From contig NZ_CP086106.1 of the NCBI RefSeq assembly GCF_016765655.2, positions 4,734,501 through 4,798,500 of the forward strand: DNA of 64,000 nt, written 5' to 3'. The DNA is from Skermanella mucosa. GTDB taxonomy: Bacteria; Pseudomonadota; Alphaproteobacteria; Azospirillales; Azospirillaceae. The notes beneath the pieces are model-generated. The model searched no databases and had not been told where the DNA came from. It saw only the letters and a program-made list of their open reading frames with translations. Each line of letters begins with the position of its first letter. Within the stretch, counting starts at the first letter, position 1. A program made the translations under genes and the position numbers. This document shows positions 8,040 to 16,846 of this stretch, one piece after another.

Positions 8040-8726
8040 TTACTCGGCGGCGATCGGCGCCAGGGCCTCGTTCGGCTCCCTGGTGCGCTGCGGCGCCTTG
8101 TGGACCATGGTGTAGGCATAATCGACGCCCATGCCGTAGGCGCCGGAATGCTCGCGAACCAGGGCCATGACGGCGTCGTAGGTGTCCCGGCGCGCCCAGT
8201 CGCGCTGCCATTCCAGCAGCACCTGCTGCCAGGTCACCGGAACCACGCCGACCTGGATCATGCGCTGCATGGAGTAGTCGTGCGCCTCCTTCGAGGTGCC
8301 GCCGGACGCGTCGGCCACCATGTAGATCTCGTATCCGCCCTCCAGCATGGCCGACAGGGCGAAGGAGTTGTTGCACACCTCCGTCCAGAGGCCGGAGACG
8401 ACGACCTTCTTCTGTCCGTTCGAAGCCAGGGCGTCGCGCACCTTCTGGTCGTCCCAGGAGTTCATGGAGGTCCGCTCCAGCAGCTTCTTGCCGGGGAACA
8501 CGTCCAGCAGTTCGGGATAGGTGAAGCCGGAGAAGCTTTCGGTCTCCACCGTGGTGATCGTGGTCGGGATGTTGAAGATCTTCGCGGCCTTGGCCAGCGC
8601 CACGGTGTTGCTCTTCAGGACCTGGCGGTCGATCGACTGCACGCCGAACGCCATCTGCGGCTGGTGGTCGATGAAGATCAGCTGGCAATTGTGGGGCGTC
8701 AGCAGGTGAAGCTTCGTGTCGGTCAT
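8040..8726 (-). CDS. Isochorismatase-family cysteine hydrolase, YcaC-like
   Basis: The 228-residue alpha/beta hydrolase is of the isochorismatase-like (YcaC) subgroup. The catalytic triad can be placed: Asp in LIFIDHQPQ, Lys in FPGKKLLERT and the nucleophilic Cys in WTEVCNNSFA. It is cytoplasmic with no signal peptide. Members hydrolyse amides, ureas or vinyl ethers; YcaC itself has no settled substrate. GGGAG lies 10 bases before ATG 8726. It sits 52 bp downstream of the REC gene and 73 bp upstream of the amidohydrolase, so a cytoplasmic and a periplasmic hydrolase plus an exporter are grouped behind a two-component system. Confidence 0.9.
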   Translation of the reverse strand: MTDTKLHLLTPHNCQLIFIDHQPQMAFGVQSIDRQVLKSNTVALAKAAKIFNIPTTITTVETESFSGFTYPELLDVFPGKKLLERTSMNSWDDQKVRDALASNGQKKVVVSGLWTEVCNNSFALSAMLEGGYEIYMVADASGGTSKEAHDYSMQRMIQVGVVPVTWQQVLLEWQRDWARRDTYDAVMALVREHSGAYGMGVDYAYTMVHKAPQRTREPNEALAPIAAE

Positions 8727-8778
8727 CTCTCTGTCTCCCGTGTATGATCTGTTTCTTGAAGATCGCCCGCGGTCGGGC

Positions 8779-9165
8779 TCAGCCCGGCTCCCCTGCGCCC
8801 CGGGCGAAGCCCGAGCGGATGCAGCCGAGCAGTTCGTCCGGCTCGAACGGTTTGGCCAGATAGTTTCCGACCCCCGCCCTCATTGCGCGGGCGCGGGTCG
8901 TCTCATCGGGAAAGGCGGTGACCAGGACGGTCGGGATCGGCGTGCCCGACGCGACGAGATGGCGGTGCAGGTCGAGCCCGCCCATGCCGGGCATCCTCAC
9001 GTCCGCGATCAGGCAGGCGGTCCGCGCCGCTTCCCCGGAACCCAGGAACTCGGCGGCGCTCCGGAATCCCGATGCCGCGAACCCCATCGCCCTGACGAGG
9101 CTGACCGCGGCCTCCCGGGCCGAATCGTCATCGTCGACGACCGCAATCAGCAGGTTCGCGGACAT
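8779..9165 (-). CDS. Single-domain response regulator (REC only)
   Basis: The 128-residue protein is a CheY-like receiver domain with no output domain. The acidic pocket is DDDDS (10-14), the phosphoacceptor is Asp55 in CLIADVRMPG, the conserved Thr is Thr83 and the Lys is Lys105 in YLAKPF. Start 9165 (MSANLLIAVVDDDD) begins directly at the receiver fold; the frame upstream is not coding-like. It follows the FixJ-like gene by 103 bp on the same strand. A stand-alone receiver may serve as a phosphate sink or competitor for the same kinase, or control by protein contact (inference). Confidence 0.88.
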   Translation of the reverse strand: MSANLLIAVVDDDDSAREAAVSLVRAMGFAASGFRSAAEFLGSGEAARTACLIADVRMPGMGGLDLHRHLVASGTPIPTVLVTAFPDETTRARAMRAGVGNYLAKPFEPDELLGCIRSGFARGAGEPG

Positions 9166-9268
9166 CCCGTCGCTTTCCCCGTTCTTCCCCGACGCAGGCG
9201 TTCCCGCGTCGGGACGAACCATGGAGAAGGCCGCGGGATGGGAGCAATTATACTCTGGTATCGACGGA

Positions 9269-9895
9269 CTACGGCTTTGCGGTACCGGCGCCCAGCTTGT
9301 CCGCGATGCGCACCAGATCCGGCAGGGACTTCGCCTGCATCTTGCGCATGACCTGGGCACGGTGGACCTTCACCGTGACCTCGCTGAGCTGAAGCTCGCC
9401 GGCGATCTGCTTGTTCATCTGGCCGGCGGCGACCAGCGCCATGATCTCCTGCTCGCGCGGCGTCAGCGTCGCGAAGCGTTCCCGCAACTCCGCGAGCATG
9501 GCCAGTTCATCCCGGCGGCCGCGGTCCAGTTCGATGCCCCGGTGGACCGCGTCGAGCAGGTCCTGATCCCGGAAGGGCTTGGTCAGGAACTCGAGCGCGC
9601 CCGCCTTCATCGCGGCCACCGACATCGGGATGTCGCCGTGCCCGGTTATGAAGACGATCGGAATGCTGATGCCCGATCCGGCCAGGGCGCGCTGGAACTC
9701 CAGCCCGCTGGAGCCGGGCAGCCTGACATCCAGGATCAGGCAGCCGGGCGCGTCGATCCTCTCCGCGAGCATGAAGGCCTGCGTCGTGTCGAACACCTGG
9801 ACCGAGTGGCCGACCGAGCGCAGCAGGCTGCGGATCGACTCGCGGACCGAGGGATCGTCATCGACGACGAAGACGACGGAAGACGGCAGGCTCAT
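9269..9895 (-). CDS. FixJ/NarL-type response regulator
   Basis: The 208-residue protein has a receiver domain (about 7-120) with Asp56 in CLILDVRLPG, Thr84 in FITGHGD and Lys106 in FLTKPF, then a LuxR-type helix-turn-helix (about 143-200: LTPREQEIMALVAAG, LSEVTVKVHRAQVMRKM). FITGHGDIPM is a FixJ-subfamily hallmark. It is expected to dimerise and activate transcription when phosphorylated. ATG 9893-9895 overlaps the kinase stop codon (ATGA), showing translational coupling to the upstream MASE4 kinase, its likely partner. Probable targets are its own downstream genes, but no operator is evident. Confidence 0.92.
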   Translation of the reverse strand: MSLPSSVVFVVDDDPSVRESIRSLLRSVGHSVQVFDTTQAFMLAERIDAPGCLILDVRLPGSSGLEFQRALAGSGISIPIVFITGHGDIPMSVAAMKAGALEFLTKPFRDQDLLDAVHRGIELDRGRRDELAMLAELRERFATLTPREQEIMALVAAGQMNKQIAGELQLSEVTVKVHRAQVMRKMQAKSLPDLVRIADKLGAGTAKP

Positions 9896-11511
9896 CGGGC
9901 TTGTTCCCCGACCGGCCAGACGCCGTCGTCGCTGCCCGGCAGCGTGAACCGGAAGACCGCGCCGTGCGGGACATTGCCGTCCGCCCAGAGCCGTCCGCCG
10001 CCGGACTCGATGATCAATCTGCAAAACATCAGTCCCATGCCCATTCCGTCGGGTTTCGTCGTGAAGAACGGCTCGAAGATCCTGCCTCTCAGCTCCGGAC
10101 CGACGCCGGGTCCGGAGTCCTCGACGGAGACCATGACCTCGCCGGGAGCCTGCGATCGGGACGTGACCCGCAGCACGCGCGCCCTGCCCGTCACGGAGCA
10201 CATGGCGTCGATCGCGTTCGAGACCAGGTTGGACAAGACCTGCTGAAGCTGGATCGGGTTGCCGGTGACGGTCGGCAATCCCGGCTCCAGCGCCGTTTCG
10301 ACGGTCACGCGGCCCAGCCGGACGTCGTCGCGGCAGCGTGCCAGGACCTCCTCGATCAATCGGTTCACGTCCAGCGGCACGCGATCCCGGGCTTCCTTCT
10401 TGAACATCGCCCTGATGCTCTCGATCACCCTGCCGGCGCGATGGCCGTCATTCACGATCCGTCTCAGGGCCGCCTGCGCCTCGGCGGGATCGGGGTTTTC
10501 CTTTTCGAGCCAGCGGAGACCCGCGTCCGCATTCGTGACCATGCTGGCCAAGGGCTGGTTGATCTCGTGGGCGATCAGGGCCGACAGGGCCTCCATCGCC
10601 GTAAGCCGCGTTTCGCGGGCGCGGCGCTCGGCGGAAACCGACCGGGCGACCCGGGCATAAAGGGTCGTCGATTCCGACAGCAGGACGAGCAGCACCATGC
10701 TGGCGGAGGCCAGCCCGTAGGAGCGCCCTCCCCACCACCCGACGCTCAGGCGGATGCCGGCGCTGACGTAGGAGAGCAGGATGATCTCGATGAGCAGCGT
10801 GCAGAGCACGACCATCAGCCAGAGGTCGAGCACCGACCGTCGCCGGGCGAACAGGACGGCGAGCGCCGTCAGGTAGAGGAATATCGCCATGGCCGGAATG
10901 TACGACCACAAGCCGGTGACGTTCCTCGCGTTCCTCATGAAGTTCGGCAGCGAATCGTCGTTCGCGAGGATAAACCAGGTCAGCATGCCGGCGGCGGCGA
11001 ACGCGCCGGCGACGCTTCCGACGATCGCCAGCGGAACCGATCCGTGGAACCTCGGCTCCGAAGCCGGACCATCCTTCAACAACGCGTAGGCGAGCACGAA
11101 CAGGGGGAACCCCAGGCGGCGCAGGGCGGCGATCGAGGCGGTGACCTGCAACCCCGCGTCCAGGCCCAGCGCCTCGAACACGCCGGGAAACGTGAGCATC
11201 CACGGCACCACCATCAGGCCCGAGAAGAGGTAGCCGATCGCCAGGACGAGGACGGCACGCGAGTGCTGGACCGAGAACAGCGCCAGCAGCAGGGCCGACG
11301 TGATCAACTCGATCAGCAGTATCGCGGCCCCGTAGGCCGGCAGCAGGATCTCGGTGCCGGGCAGCGGGATGCGCGCGAACGGTGCCGTGACCAGCAGTTC
11401 GGCGACCAGGACCGCGAGCACGCAGACGGCAAGCCGCTCCTGGTTCCGGGTCGGCGGCGATGTCGAAAGCAGGAAAGGATGATCGCCCTGCACACGCCTC
11501 GGTGGTCTCAC
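9892..11511 (-). CDS. MASE4-domain membrane sensor histidine kinase
   Basis: The 539-residue kinase opens with a multi-helix membrane sensor domain of the MASE4 type (about 30-285, with PLPGTEILLPAYGAAILLIE and the WML...PGVFE segment). This is followed by a HisKA domain with phosphoacceptor His315 in ALIAHEINQPL and a HATPase_c domain with N box NLVSNAIDAM (Asn432) and DSGPGVG/GMGMGLMFC boxes. The INQPLA motif is typical of FixL/DctB-type kinases. The ligand sensed by MASE4 is not known. The start is GTG 11511. Its stop overlaps the FixJ-like start, so sensor and regulator are coupled. It is divergent from the SDR gene at 11738. Confidence 0.92.
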   Translation of the reverse strand: MRPPRRVQGDHPFLLSTSPPTRNQERLAVCVLAVLVAELLVTAPFARIPLPGTEILLPAYGAAILLIELITSALLLALFSVQHSRAVLVLAIGYLFSGLMVVPWMLTFPGVFEALGLDAGLQVTASIAALRRLGFPLFVLAYALLKDGPASEPRFHGSVPLAIVGSVAGAFAAAGMLTWFILANDDSLPNFMRNARNVTGLWSYIPAMAIFLYLTALAVLFARRRSVLDLWLMVVLCTLLIEIILLSYVSAGIRLSVGWWGGRSYGLASASMVLLVLLSESTTLYARVARSVSAERRARETRLTAMEALSALIAHEINQPLASMVTNADAGLRWLEKENPDPAEAQAALRRIVNDGHRAGRVIESIRAMFKKEARDRVPLDVNRLIEEVLARCRDDVRLGRVTVETALEPGLPTVTGNPIQLQQVLSNLVSNAIDAMCSVTGRARVLRVTSRSQAPGEVMVSVEDSGPGVGPELRGRIFEPFFTTKPDGMGMGLMFCRLIIESGGGRLWADGNVPHGAVFRFTLPGSDDGVWPVGEQAR

Positions 11512-11737
11512 GCACGTCTCCCAATCTGCCGCCCTGCGGACCGTTCGTTGCCTTCCGGACCTGGGCCGGAGGCTTCCCCATCACCGATCGGCCGCGATCC
11601 GTCCAAGCGGGGATGCAAGGCCCGTCACTCTTCGCTTGGGTTGCCATCCCGTCCCGGACAGACTAAGGCAGTCGGAAACGGACCGTCCTTCGGAATCGAA
11701 GCCGGAACCCGGGTCTTTTCGGGAGTTGGATGCGGAC

Positions 11738-12526
11738 ATGGCTGATGAAGCGCGGAAGGTGGCACTGGTGACAGGTGCGGCCCGGGGTATCGGTCTCGCC
11801 GCGGCGAGACGCTTTCTGGCCGATGGCTGGCGGGTCGCACTCCTCGACATCGACGGCGAGACGCTTCGGGAAGCGATCTCCGAAACCGGCGCTCCCGACG
11901 CGACGCTGGCGCTCGTCGCTGACGTCGCCGACCCGGACGCGGTGAGCCGCGCCTTGGAGGACCTCCGCAGGCGGTTCGGCCGGCTCGACGCCCTGGTGAA
12001 CAATGCCGGCACCGCGGTCTTCAAACCGATCCTCGAGACGTCCTTCGAAGAGTGGTCGCGCGTCCTGGCGGTGAATCTGAGCGGTCCCTTCCTTTGCACA
12101 CAGAAGGCCGCGCCGCTGATGGCCGAGACCGGCGGAGGCGCGGTCGTGAACATCACGTCGATCTCCGGAATGCGGGCCTCGACCCTCCGCGTCGCCTACG
12201 GCACCAGCAAAGCCGGGCTCGCTCACCTGACGAAGCAGCAGGCGGTCGAGCTTGCAAGCCTCGGAATCCGCGTCAACGCCGTGGCACCCGGCCCGGTCGA
12301 CACGGCCATGGCCAAGGCGGTGCACAGCCCCGCGATCCGGGCGGACTATCGCGACGCCATCCCGCTCGGACGCTACGGGCTCGAGGAGGAGCTTGCCGAA
12401 GCGATCTTCTTCCTGTGCAGCGATCGCGCCAGCTACATCACCGGGCAGACGCTCGGCGTGGACGGAGGTTTCGGCGCCACGGGCATCGGGTTGCCGACGC
12501 TTCGCGGGGAAGCCCGCGGCGATTGA
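11738..12526 (+). CDS. SDR-family NAD(P)-dependent oxidoreductase
   Basis: The 262-residue classical short-chain dehydrogenase shows TGAARGIG (12-19) for cofactor binding, NNAG (88-91), and the catalytic Ser (140s, NITSISG), Tyr154 and Lys158 in YGTSK, ending in the usual VDGGF segment. Asp37/Asp39 at the end of beta-2 (LLDIDG) favours NAD over NADP. The substrate is not identifiable; members act on sugars, steroids and beta-ketoacyl groups. ATG 11738 is taken as the start; the SD (GGGAG) is rather distant. It is monocistronic and divergent from the MASE4 kinase, with a common upstream region of about 225 bp. Confidence 0.9.
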   Translation: MADEARKVALVTGAARGIGLAAARRFLADGWRVALLDIDGETLREAISETGAPDATLALVADVADPDAVSRALEDLRRRFGRLDALVNNAGTAVFKPILETSFEEWSRVLAVNLSGPFLCTQKAAPLMAETGGGAVVNITSISGMRASTLRVAYGTSKAGLAHLTKQQAVELASLGIRVNAVAPGPVDTAMAKAVHSPAIRADYRDAIPLGRYGLEEELAEAIFFLCSDRASYITGQTLGVDGGFGATGIGLPTLRGEARGD

Positions 12527-12624
12527 CGGCGTCGTCCGGGCTCCACGGGCGATCAGGGCCGTCTTCATGTTGTTTTAAGGGGCCGTGAAGCATAATCCCT
12601 TGGGTTCGCGCATTTCTGACGGGC

Positions 12625-14115
12625 ATGATGCATCCTGTGCTGATCCGCAGGCATGGGAAGTGGCTCATGGATCTGGGCAAGATCATTTGGATGGTGTCAA
12701 TCGTGCTGGTGTCGTGCAGCACGCCGATGCTGATCCCCGACCTGATCGGGATCCAGCGGTCGGTCGAGATCGCCAGCGGAGCGGACCTCTGGTATGACGG
12801 CGAGCTTTCGGCCGACCTGCTGCGCCTCCAGGTGGCTATCCGTGGCCTGGAGCCGGGGAGCCGGCCGGAGGTGGCCGAGGAGGTGATGCTCCGCCTCGAC
12901 AACGTGTTCAACCGTCTCAACGCGCTCCCGGAGGCGGGGAGCGCCGAATGGCACACCTGGGCTGCCGGGCGTGAGGACGGCGTGGCGGAGGTCCGGCGGA
13001 TCGTCGACCGCATCGACCGTGACCTACCCCTGCTCCGGACCGATCCGGCCGCATTCCGGACGCTGGCGGACCGCAATGTCGAAGAGGCGGTGATCGTCCA
13101 CAGGCGATTGCTGTTCGCCGGATCGGACCACCAGAACGTGCTGGTCGGGCAGATACAGCGCCAGGTCAGCGTTTTCCAGATGAAGCTGCTGGCTTACGGC
13201 GCCGGCTTCATCGTGCTGGTGCTGGCGTTGGTCTGGCTGATGCGGCGCCATGTCGGCGCCGAGAGGGAGCTCAGGACGAACAACCGGCATCTCCGGGATG
13301 TGACGGAGCGCCTCGTCGTCGCACGTGACGCGGCCATACGGTCCAACGAGGCCAAGACCAACTTCCTGGCCAATGTCAGCCATGAGCTGCGCACGCCGCT
13401 GAACGCGATCCTCGGCTTCTCGGAAGCGCTGATGAGCGGAATCTTCGGCCGCCTGACCGGCCGTCAGGAGGAGTATGTCGGCGACATCCACCAGTCCGGC
13501 CAGCGCCTGCTGGCCCTGATCAACGACATTCTCGACCTGGCCAAACTCGACGCCGGCAAGCTGGAACTCCGGGAGGAAGCGGTCGCCCTGGACAGGCTGG
13601 CGGCCGAAGCGATCCGGGATCTGCGCGTCGCTTCCCGCGCCGCCGGAGTCACGGTCGACCTGACGCCGGCCATCGGGAATGTCAGGGTCCTTGGCGATCC
13701 GCTGCGGCTTCGTCAGGTCCTGGACAACCTGCTCTCCAACGCGATCAAGTTCACGCCCTGGGGTGGTCGGATCGAGATCGCCTTGAAGCGGCTCGCCGAT
13801 GGACGCACCGTCGTCATGGTCTCCGATACCGGGGTCGGCGTTCCCGCCGAGGATCTGGCGCGCGTCTTCCTGCCTTTCGAGCAGATCGACAGTCGGCGGG
13901 CGCGTCAGGTCAAGGGAACCGGATTGGGATTGCCGCTGGTCCGCCAGCTGGTGGAACGTCATGGCGGCACGGTCAGGATGTCGAGCGAACTCGGCTCAGG
14001 CACCCAGGTATGGGTCGAGTTGCCGCCCGAACGCGCGCTCCCGGCAGAGGACGCCTCGGGGTCGGTCGCACCGGGGACCTCCGTCGCAGACCACCGCCCC
14101 CGCAACATGGCGTGA
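12625..14115 (+). CDS. Membrane sensor histidine kinase, PdhS/PleC-like
   Basis: The 496-residue kinase has a first membrane helix near 18-38, a periplasmic helical sensor region (about 45-185), a second helix near 190-206, a short coiled linker, a HisKA domain with His253 in FLANVSHELRTPLNAILGF and a HATPase domain with NLLSNAIKFTPWGG and VSDTGVGVPAEDL. FLANVSHELRTPLNAILGFSE is the form seen in alphaproteobacterial PleC/PdhS/DivJ-type kinases, which often feed cell-cycle or developmental phosphorelays. There is no HAMP or PAS domain and no adjacent response regulator, so it is an orphan kinase. ATG 12625 or 12628 may start it; the SD is weak. Confidence 0.9.
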   Translation: MMHPVLIRRHGKWLMDLGKIIWMVSIVLVSCSTPMLIPDLIGIQRSVEIASGADLWYDGELSADLLRLQVAIRGLEPGSRPEVAEEVMLRLDNVFNRLNALPEAGSAEWHTWAAGREDGVAEVRRIVDRIDRDLPLLRTDPAAFRTLADRNVEEAVIVHRRLLFAGSDHQNVLVGQIQRQVSVFQMKLLAYGAGFIVLVLALVWLMRRHVGAERELRTNNRHLRDVTERLVVARDAAIRSNEAKTNFLANVSHELRTPLNAILGFSEALMSGIFGRLTGRQEEYVGDIHQSGQRLLALINDILDLAKLDAGKLELREEAVALDRLAAEAIRDLRVASRAAGVTVDLTPAIGNVRVLGDPLRLRQVLDNLLSNAIKFTPWGGRIEIALKRLADGRTVVMVSDTGVGVPAEDLARVFLPFEQIDSRRARQVKGTGLGLPLVRQLVERHGGTVRMSSELGSGTQVWVELPPERALPAEDASGSVAPGTSVADHRPRNMA

Positions 14116-14215
14116 GGGTGGACCGGAAACGACGGAGGGATGAGCCCGCGCTGATGAAGCCGCCGTTACGCCGCGTCCCCCTCACCTTCGCAACGCCTCT
14201 CGACTGCGGTGCCGC

Positions 14216-15226
14216 TCATACCGCCGCTCCGGCGGCACCTTTCTTGGCCAGTTCGCGCGCCTCGGCGCTTGCCATCGCAAGCCGGCGCTGGCGGCGGAGC
14301 TGGAGTTGCTGGTCGGCCAGGACGCCCAGCAGGATCACGGCGCCCATGACGGCGAAGTTCAGCGAACTCGGGATGCCCAGGATGTTCACGAGGTTCTGAA
14401 GGACCTGTAGGAGAACGGTACCGAGCAGGATCCCGAGGATCGAGCCCTCGCCGCCACGGAGAGAGCATCCGCCCAGGACGGCGGCAGCGATCGCATAGAG
14501 TTCATAGAAATTGCCGTGCGCGGATGGCGAAACCGACTGCGTGTAGAAGACGAAGAAGACGGATGAAGTGCCGGCCAGCGTTCCTCCGATCACGTAGGCT
14601 GCGGTGATCACCGTAGTCGTGGGAATACCGGAGAACCGGGCCGCCTCCTCGCTCTTGCCGACGGCGAACAGGTAGCGGCCATAGACGGAACGGTGCAGCA
14701 CCACGCCCATCACGGCCGCGACGATCAACAGGAAGATGAAGGTATGGGGAATGTTGTAGGTCCGGCCGGACATCAACCATTCCAGGGTTTCATAGCCGTA
14801 GCCATAGCCGAAGCCGCGGGTGGAGTCGGCCGTGTACCAGCGCGCGATGCCCCGGTACAGCAGAAGGCCGCACAAGGTCACGACGAAAGGCTGCATCTTG
14901 AGCCGGGTCACCAGAAGCCCGTGGATAAGCCCGAGCACCGATCCGCCGGCGACCGTCAGGAGCAGCGCCACGGGCCACGCCAACTCGTAGTTCACGAGCA
15001 GATCGAGAAAGACGATTCCCAGGAGCGCGAACATCGATCCGACGGACAGATCCACCCCGCCGGAGATGATGACCAGGCCGGCACCGATCGAGATCAGGCC
15101 GAACAGGCCGATCTGATTGGCGAGGTTCATGAGGTTGATCTGGGAGATGAACTGCGGGTTGATCGCAGCCGTGATGGAGCCGATCACCAATATCAGGATC
15201 AGCAGGCCGAGTTCTTTCTTAAGCAT
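14216..15226 (-). CDS. ABC sugar-type importer, permease (RbsC-like)
   Basis: The 336-residue integral membrane protein is of the BPD_transp_2/RbsC type with 8-10 hydrophobic helices. GGVDLSVGSMFALLGI (about 55-70) and the late GGCSLRGGEGSILG block are typical of ribose/xylose/galactoside permeases. It would form a homodimer in the inner membrane with the two-domain ATPase encoded just upstream. Its ATG (15226) lies 8 bp inside the ATPase gene, indicating coupled translation. It is last in a three-gene operon. No kinase, isomerase or regulator accompanies the operon, so the sugar cannot be deduced. Confidence 0.92.
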   Translation of the reverse strand: MLKKELGLLILILVIGSITAAINPQFISQINLMNLANQIGLFGLISIGAGLVIISGGVDLSVGSMFALLGIVFLDLLVNYELAWPVALLLTVAGGSVLGLIHGLLVTRLKMQPFVVTLCGLLLYRGIARWYTADSTRGFGYGYGYETLEWLMSGRTYNIPHTFIFLLIVAAVMGVVLHRSVYGRYLFAVGKSEEAARFSGIPTTTVITAAYVIGGTLAGTSSVFFVFYTQSVSPSAHGNFYELYAIAAAVLGGCSLRGGEGSILGILLGTVLLQVLQNLVNILGIPSSLNFAVMGAVILLGVLADQQLQLRRQRRLAMASAEARELAKKGAAGAAV

Positions 15227-16745
15227 GGGTGACCAGCTCCTCCCTGCCCACGTTTCCTACGGCAAGCGACAGGACGTTGTGTTCCGAAAACTGGGACCTG
15301 TCGAGCAACCCGCTGATGCGGCCCTCGTGCATCACCGCGATGCGGTCGCTGACCCCGATGACCTCCTCCATGTCGCTGGAGATCATCAGGGTCGCCACAC
15401 CGGCATCGGCTAGGCCGCGCATCAGGGCGTAGATCTCGCTTTTGGCTCCGACGTCGATGCCCCGCGTCGGCTCGTCGAAAATGATGAATTGCGGACGCAT
15501 CGAGATCCATTTGGCCAGGACGACCTTCTGCTGGTTCCCGCCGGACAGGGTAACGGCGTCGGTGTCGATGGAGGGCGCCTTGATCGCGAGGGAGCGGCAC
15601 TGTTCCCTGGCCAGGCTCGCCTCGCGCGATACGTCGACGAGCATGGCTCTGGCGATGCTCCTGAGGTCGGGAAGCGAGATGTTCTCGGCTATGGTCATGT
15701 TGAGCAGCAGTCCCGATTTTTTCCTGTCCTCCGGGACGAGGTAGATGCCGTAGGCGATCGCGTCCCCCGGTACCCTGATCGAGAGTGGCTGCCCATCCAG
15801 GAGGATGCGGCCCCCTTTGGGTGCATGGATGCCGAAGATGGTCTGGGCGAGCGACGTCCGGCCCGCCCCGACAAGGCCGGCCAGACCGAGGATCTCACCG
15901 CGATTTACGGTCAGCGAGACCTCCCGCCCCGGGAAGGCCGATGTGACGAGGTTCTGGAGTTCAAGCCCGCCGGTCCTGCTCCCCGCCTTCGGTGGGATAT
16001 AGAGGGACTTCAACTCCCGCCCGATCATGAGACGGACCATCGCCGCGCTCTTGATCTGCGACTTCGGCAGTTCGCCGACCCTGCGGCCATCGCGCAGGAC
16101 CACGACCCTGTCGGCGCATTGCTCCACCTCGCCGAGCCGATGGGAGATGTAGATGATGCTGACTCCCGAGGCCTTGAGGTCGGCGATGACGTTCAGCAGG
16201 TTTTCGGTTTCGGTCAGCGTCAGGCTGGAGGTGGGTTCGTCCATGATGATGAGGCGTGCGTCCATGGACAGCGCCTTGGCAATCTCCACCATCTGACGCT
16301 GAGCGATGGACAGGGCATCCACAGGGTCTTCAGGTCCGAAATCCACTCCGAGGCGCTTCAACAGCGGCTTCACGCGCTGGTGCAGGGCGGTATTGTCGAT
16401 GAGGTTGAGAAAACCGCCCTTCCGGGGTTCCCGCCCGATGAAGATGTTGGCCGCCACATCGAGGTTTTCGAACAGGTGAAGTTCCTGATGGACGAACGCG
16501 ATCCCGGCGCGAGCGGCATCCTTGACGGTCAGCGTGGACCTCGGGATGCCGTCGATGACGATCGAGCCCGTCGAGGGGGAGACGACGCCTCCCAGAATCT
16601 TCATCAATGTGGACTTGCCGGCGCCATTCTCGCCGATGAGGCCCACGACCTCACCGTGCCCGACCGAGAAATCGACACCGGCAAGGGCCTTCACCCCTGG
16701 GTACGTCTTCGTGATCGAACGGAGTTCCAATAGGGTATTCGACAT
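15219..16745 (-). CDS. ABC sugar-type importer, duplicated ATPase (RbsA-like)
   Basis: The 508-residue protein contains two tandem nucleotide-binding domains. Domain 1 has Walker A GENGAGKST (about 36-44), signature LSIAQRQM and Walker B IIMDEPTSSLT. Domain 2 has the degenerate Walker A GLVGAGRTS, signature LSGGNQQK and Walker B IIFDEPTRGID. This asymmetry is characteristic of RbsA/XylG/MglA proteins. MSNTLLELRSITKTYPG at 16745 is taken as start because GAGG precedes it; an upstream ATG at 16778 would add an unlikely leader. It is 101 bp after the binding-protein gene, separated by a stem-loop, and overlaps the permease by 8 bp. Confidence 0.93.
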   Translation of the reverse strand: MSNTLLELRSITKTYPGVKALAGVDFSVGHGEVVGLIGENGAGKSTLMKILGGVVSPSTGSIVIDGIPRSTLTVKDAARAGIAFVHQELHLFENLDVAANIFIGREPRKGGFLNLIDNTALHQRVKPLLKRLGVDFGPEDPVDALSIAQRQMVEIAKALSMDARLIIMDEPTSSLTLTETENLLNVIADLKASGVSIIYISHRLGEVEQCADRVVVLRDGRRVGELPKSQIKSAAMVRLMIGRELKSLYIPPKAGSRTGGLELQNLVTSAFPGREVSLTVNRGEILGLAGLVGAGRTSLAQTIFGIHAPKGGRILLDGQPLSIRVPGDAIAYGIYLVPEDRKKSGLLLNMTIAENISLPDLRSIARAMLVDVSREASLAREQCRSLAIKAPSIDTDAVTLSGGNQQKVVLAKWISMRPQFIIFDEPTRGIDVGAKSEIYALMRGLADAGVATLMISSDMEEVIGVSDRIAVMHEGRISGLLDRSQFSEHNVLSLAVGNVGREELVTHA

Positions 16746-16812
16746 ACGCGAACCTCGTTCGCACGCAAGGAACGGCATTCCCTGCGATGGCCACTATCCG
16801 AAGGACGGCAAA

Positions 16813-16838
16813 GGGTCCGGCATCACGATGCCGGACCC
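16813..16838 (-). terminator. Intercistronic stem-loop after binding-protein gene
   Basis: GGGTCCGGCAT (16813-16823) and ATGCCGGACCC (16828-16838) form a perfect 11-bp stem with loop CACG, starting 9 bp past the stop of the binding-protein gene. There is no T-run, so it is more likely a partial terminator or 3' mRNA stabiliser. Such elements keep the periplasmic protein in excess over the ATPase and permease. Confidence 0.75.
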
Positions 16839-16846
16839 TCCGGCAA

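Noticed and set aside
9901-11745. Plus-strand open frame of 614 codons
   Set aside because: It is antisense to the MASE4 kinase, Asp/Gln/Arg/His-rich, with no recognisable fold.
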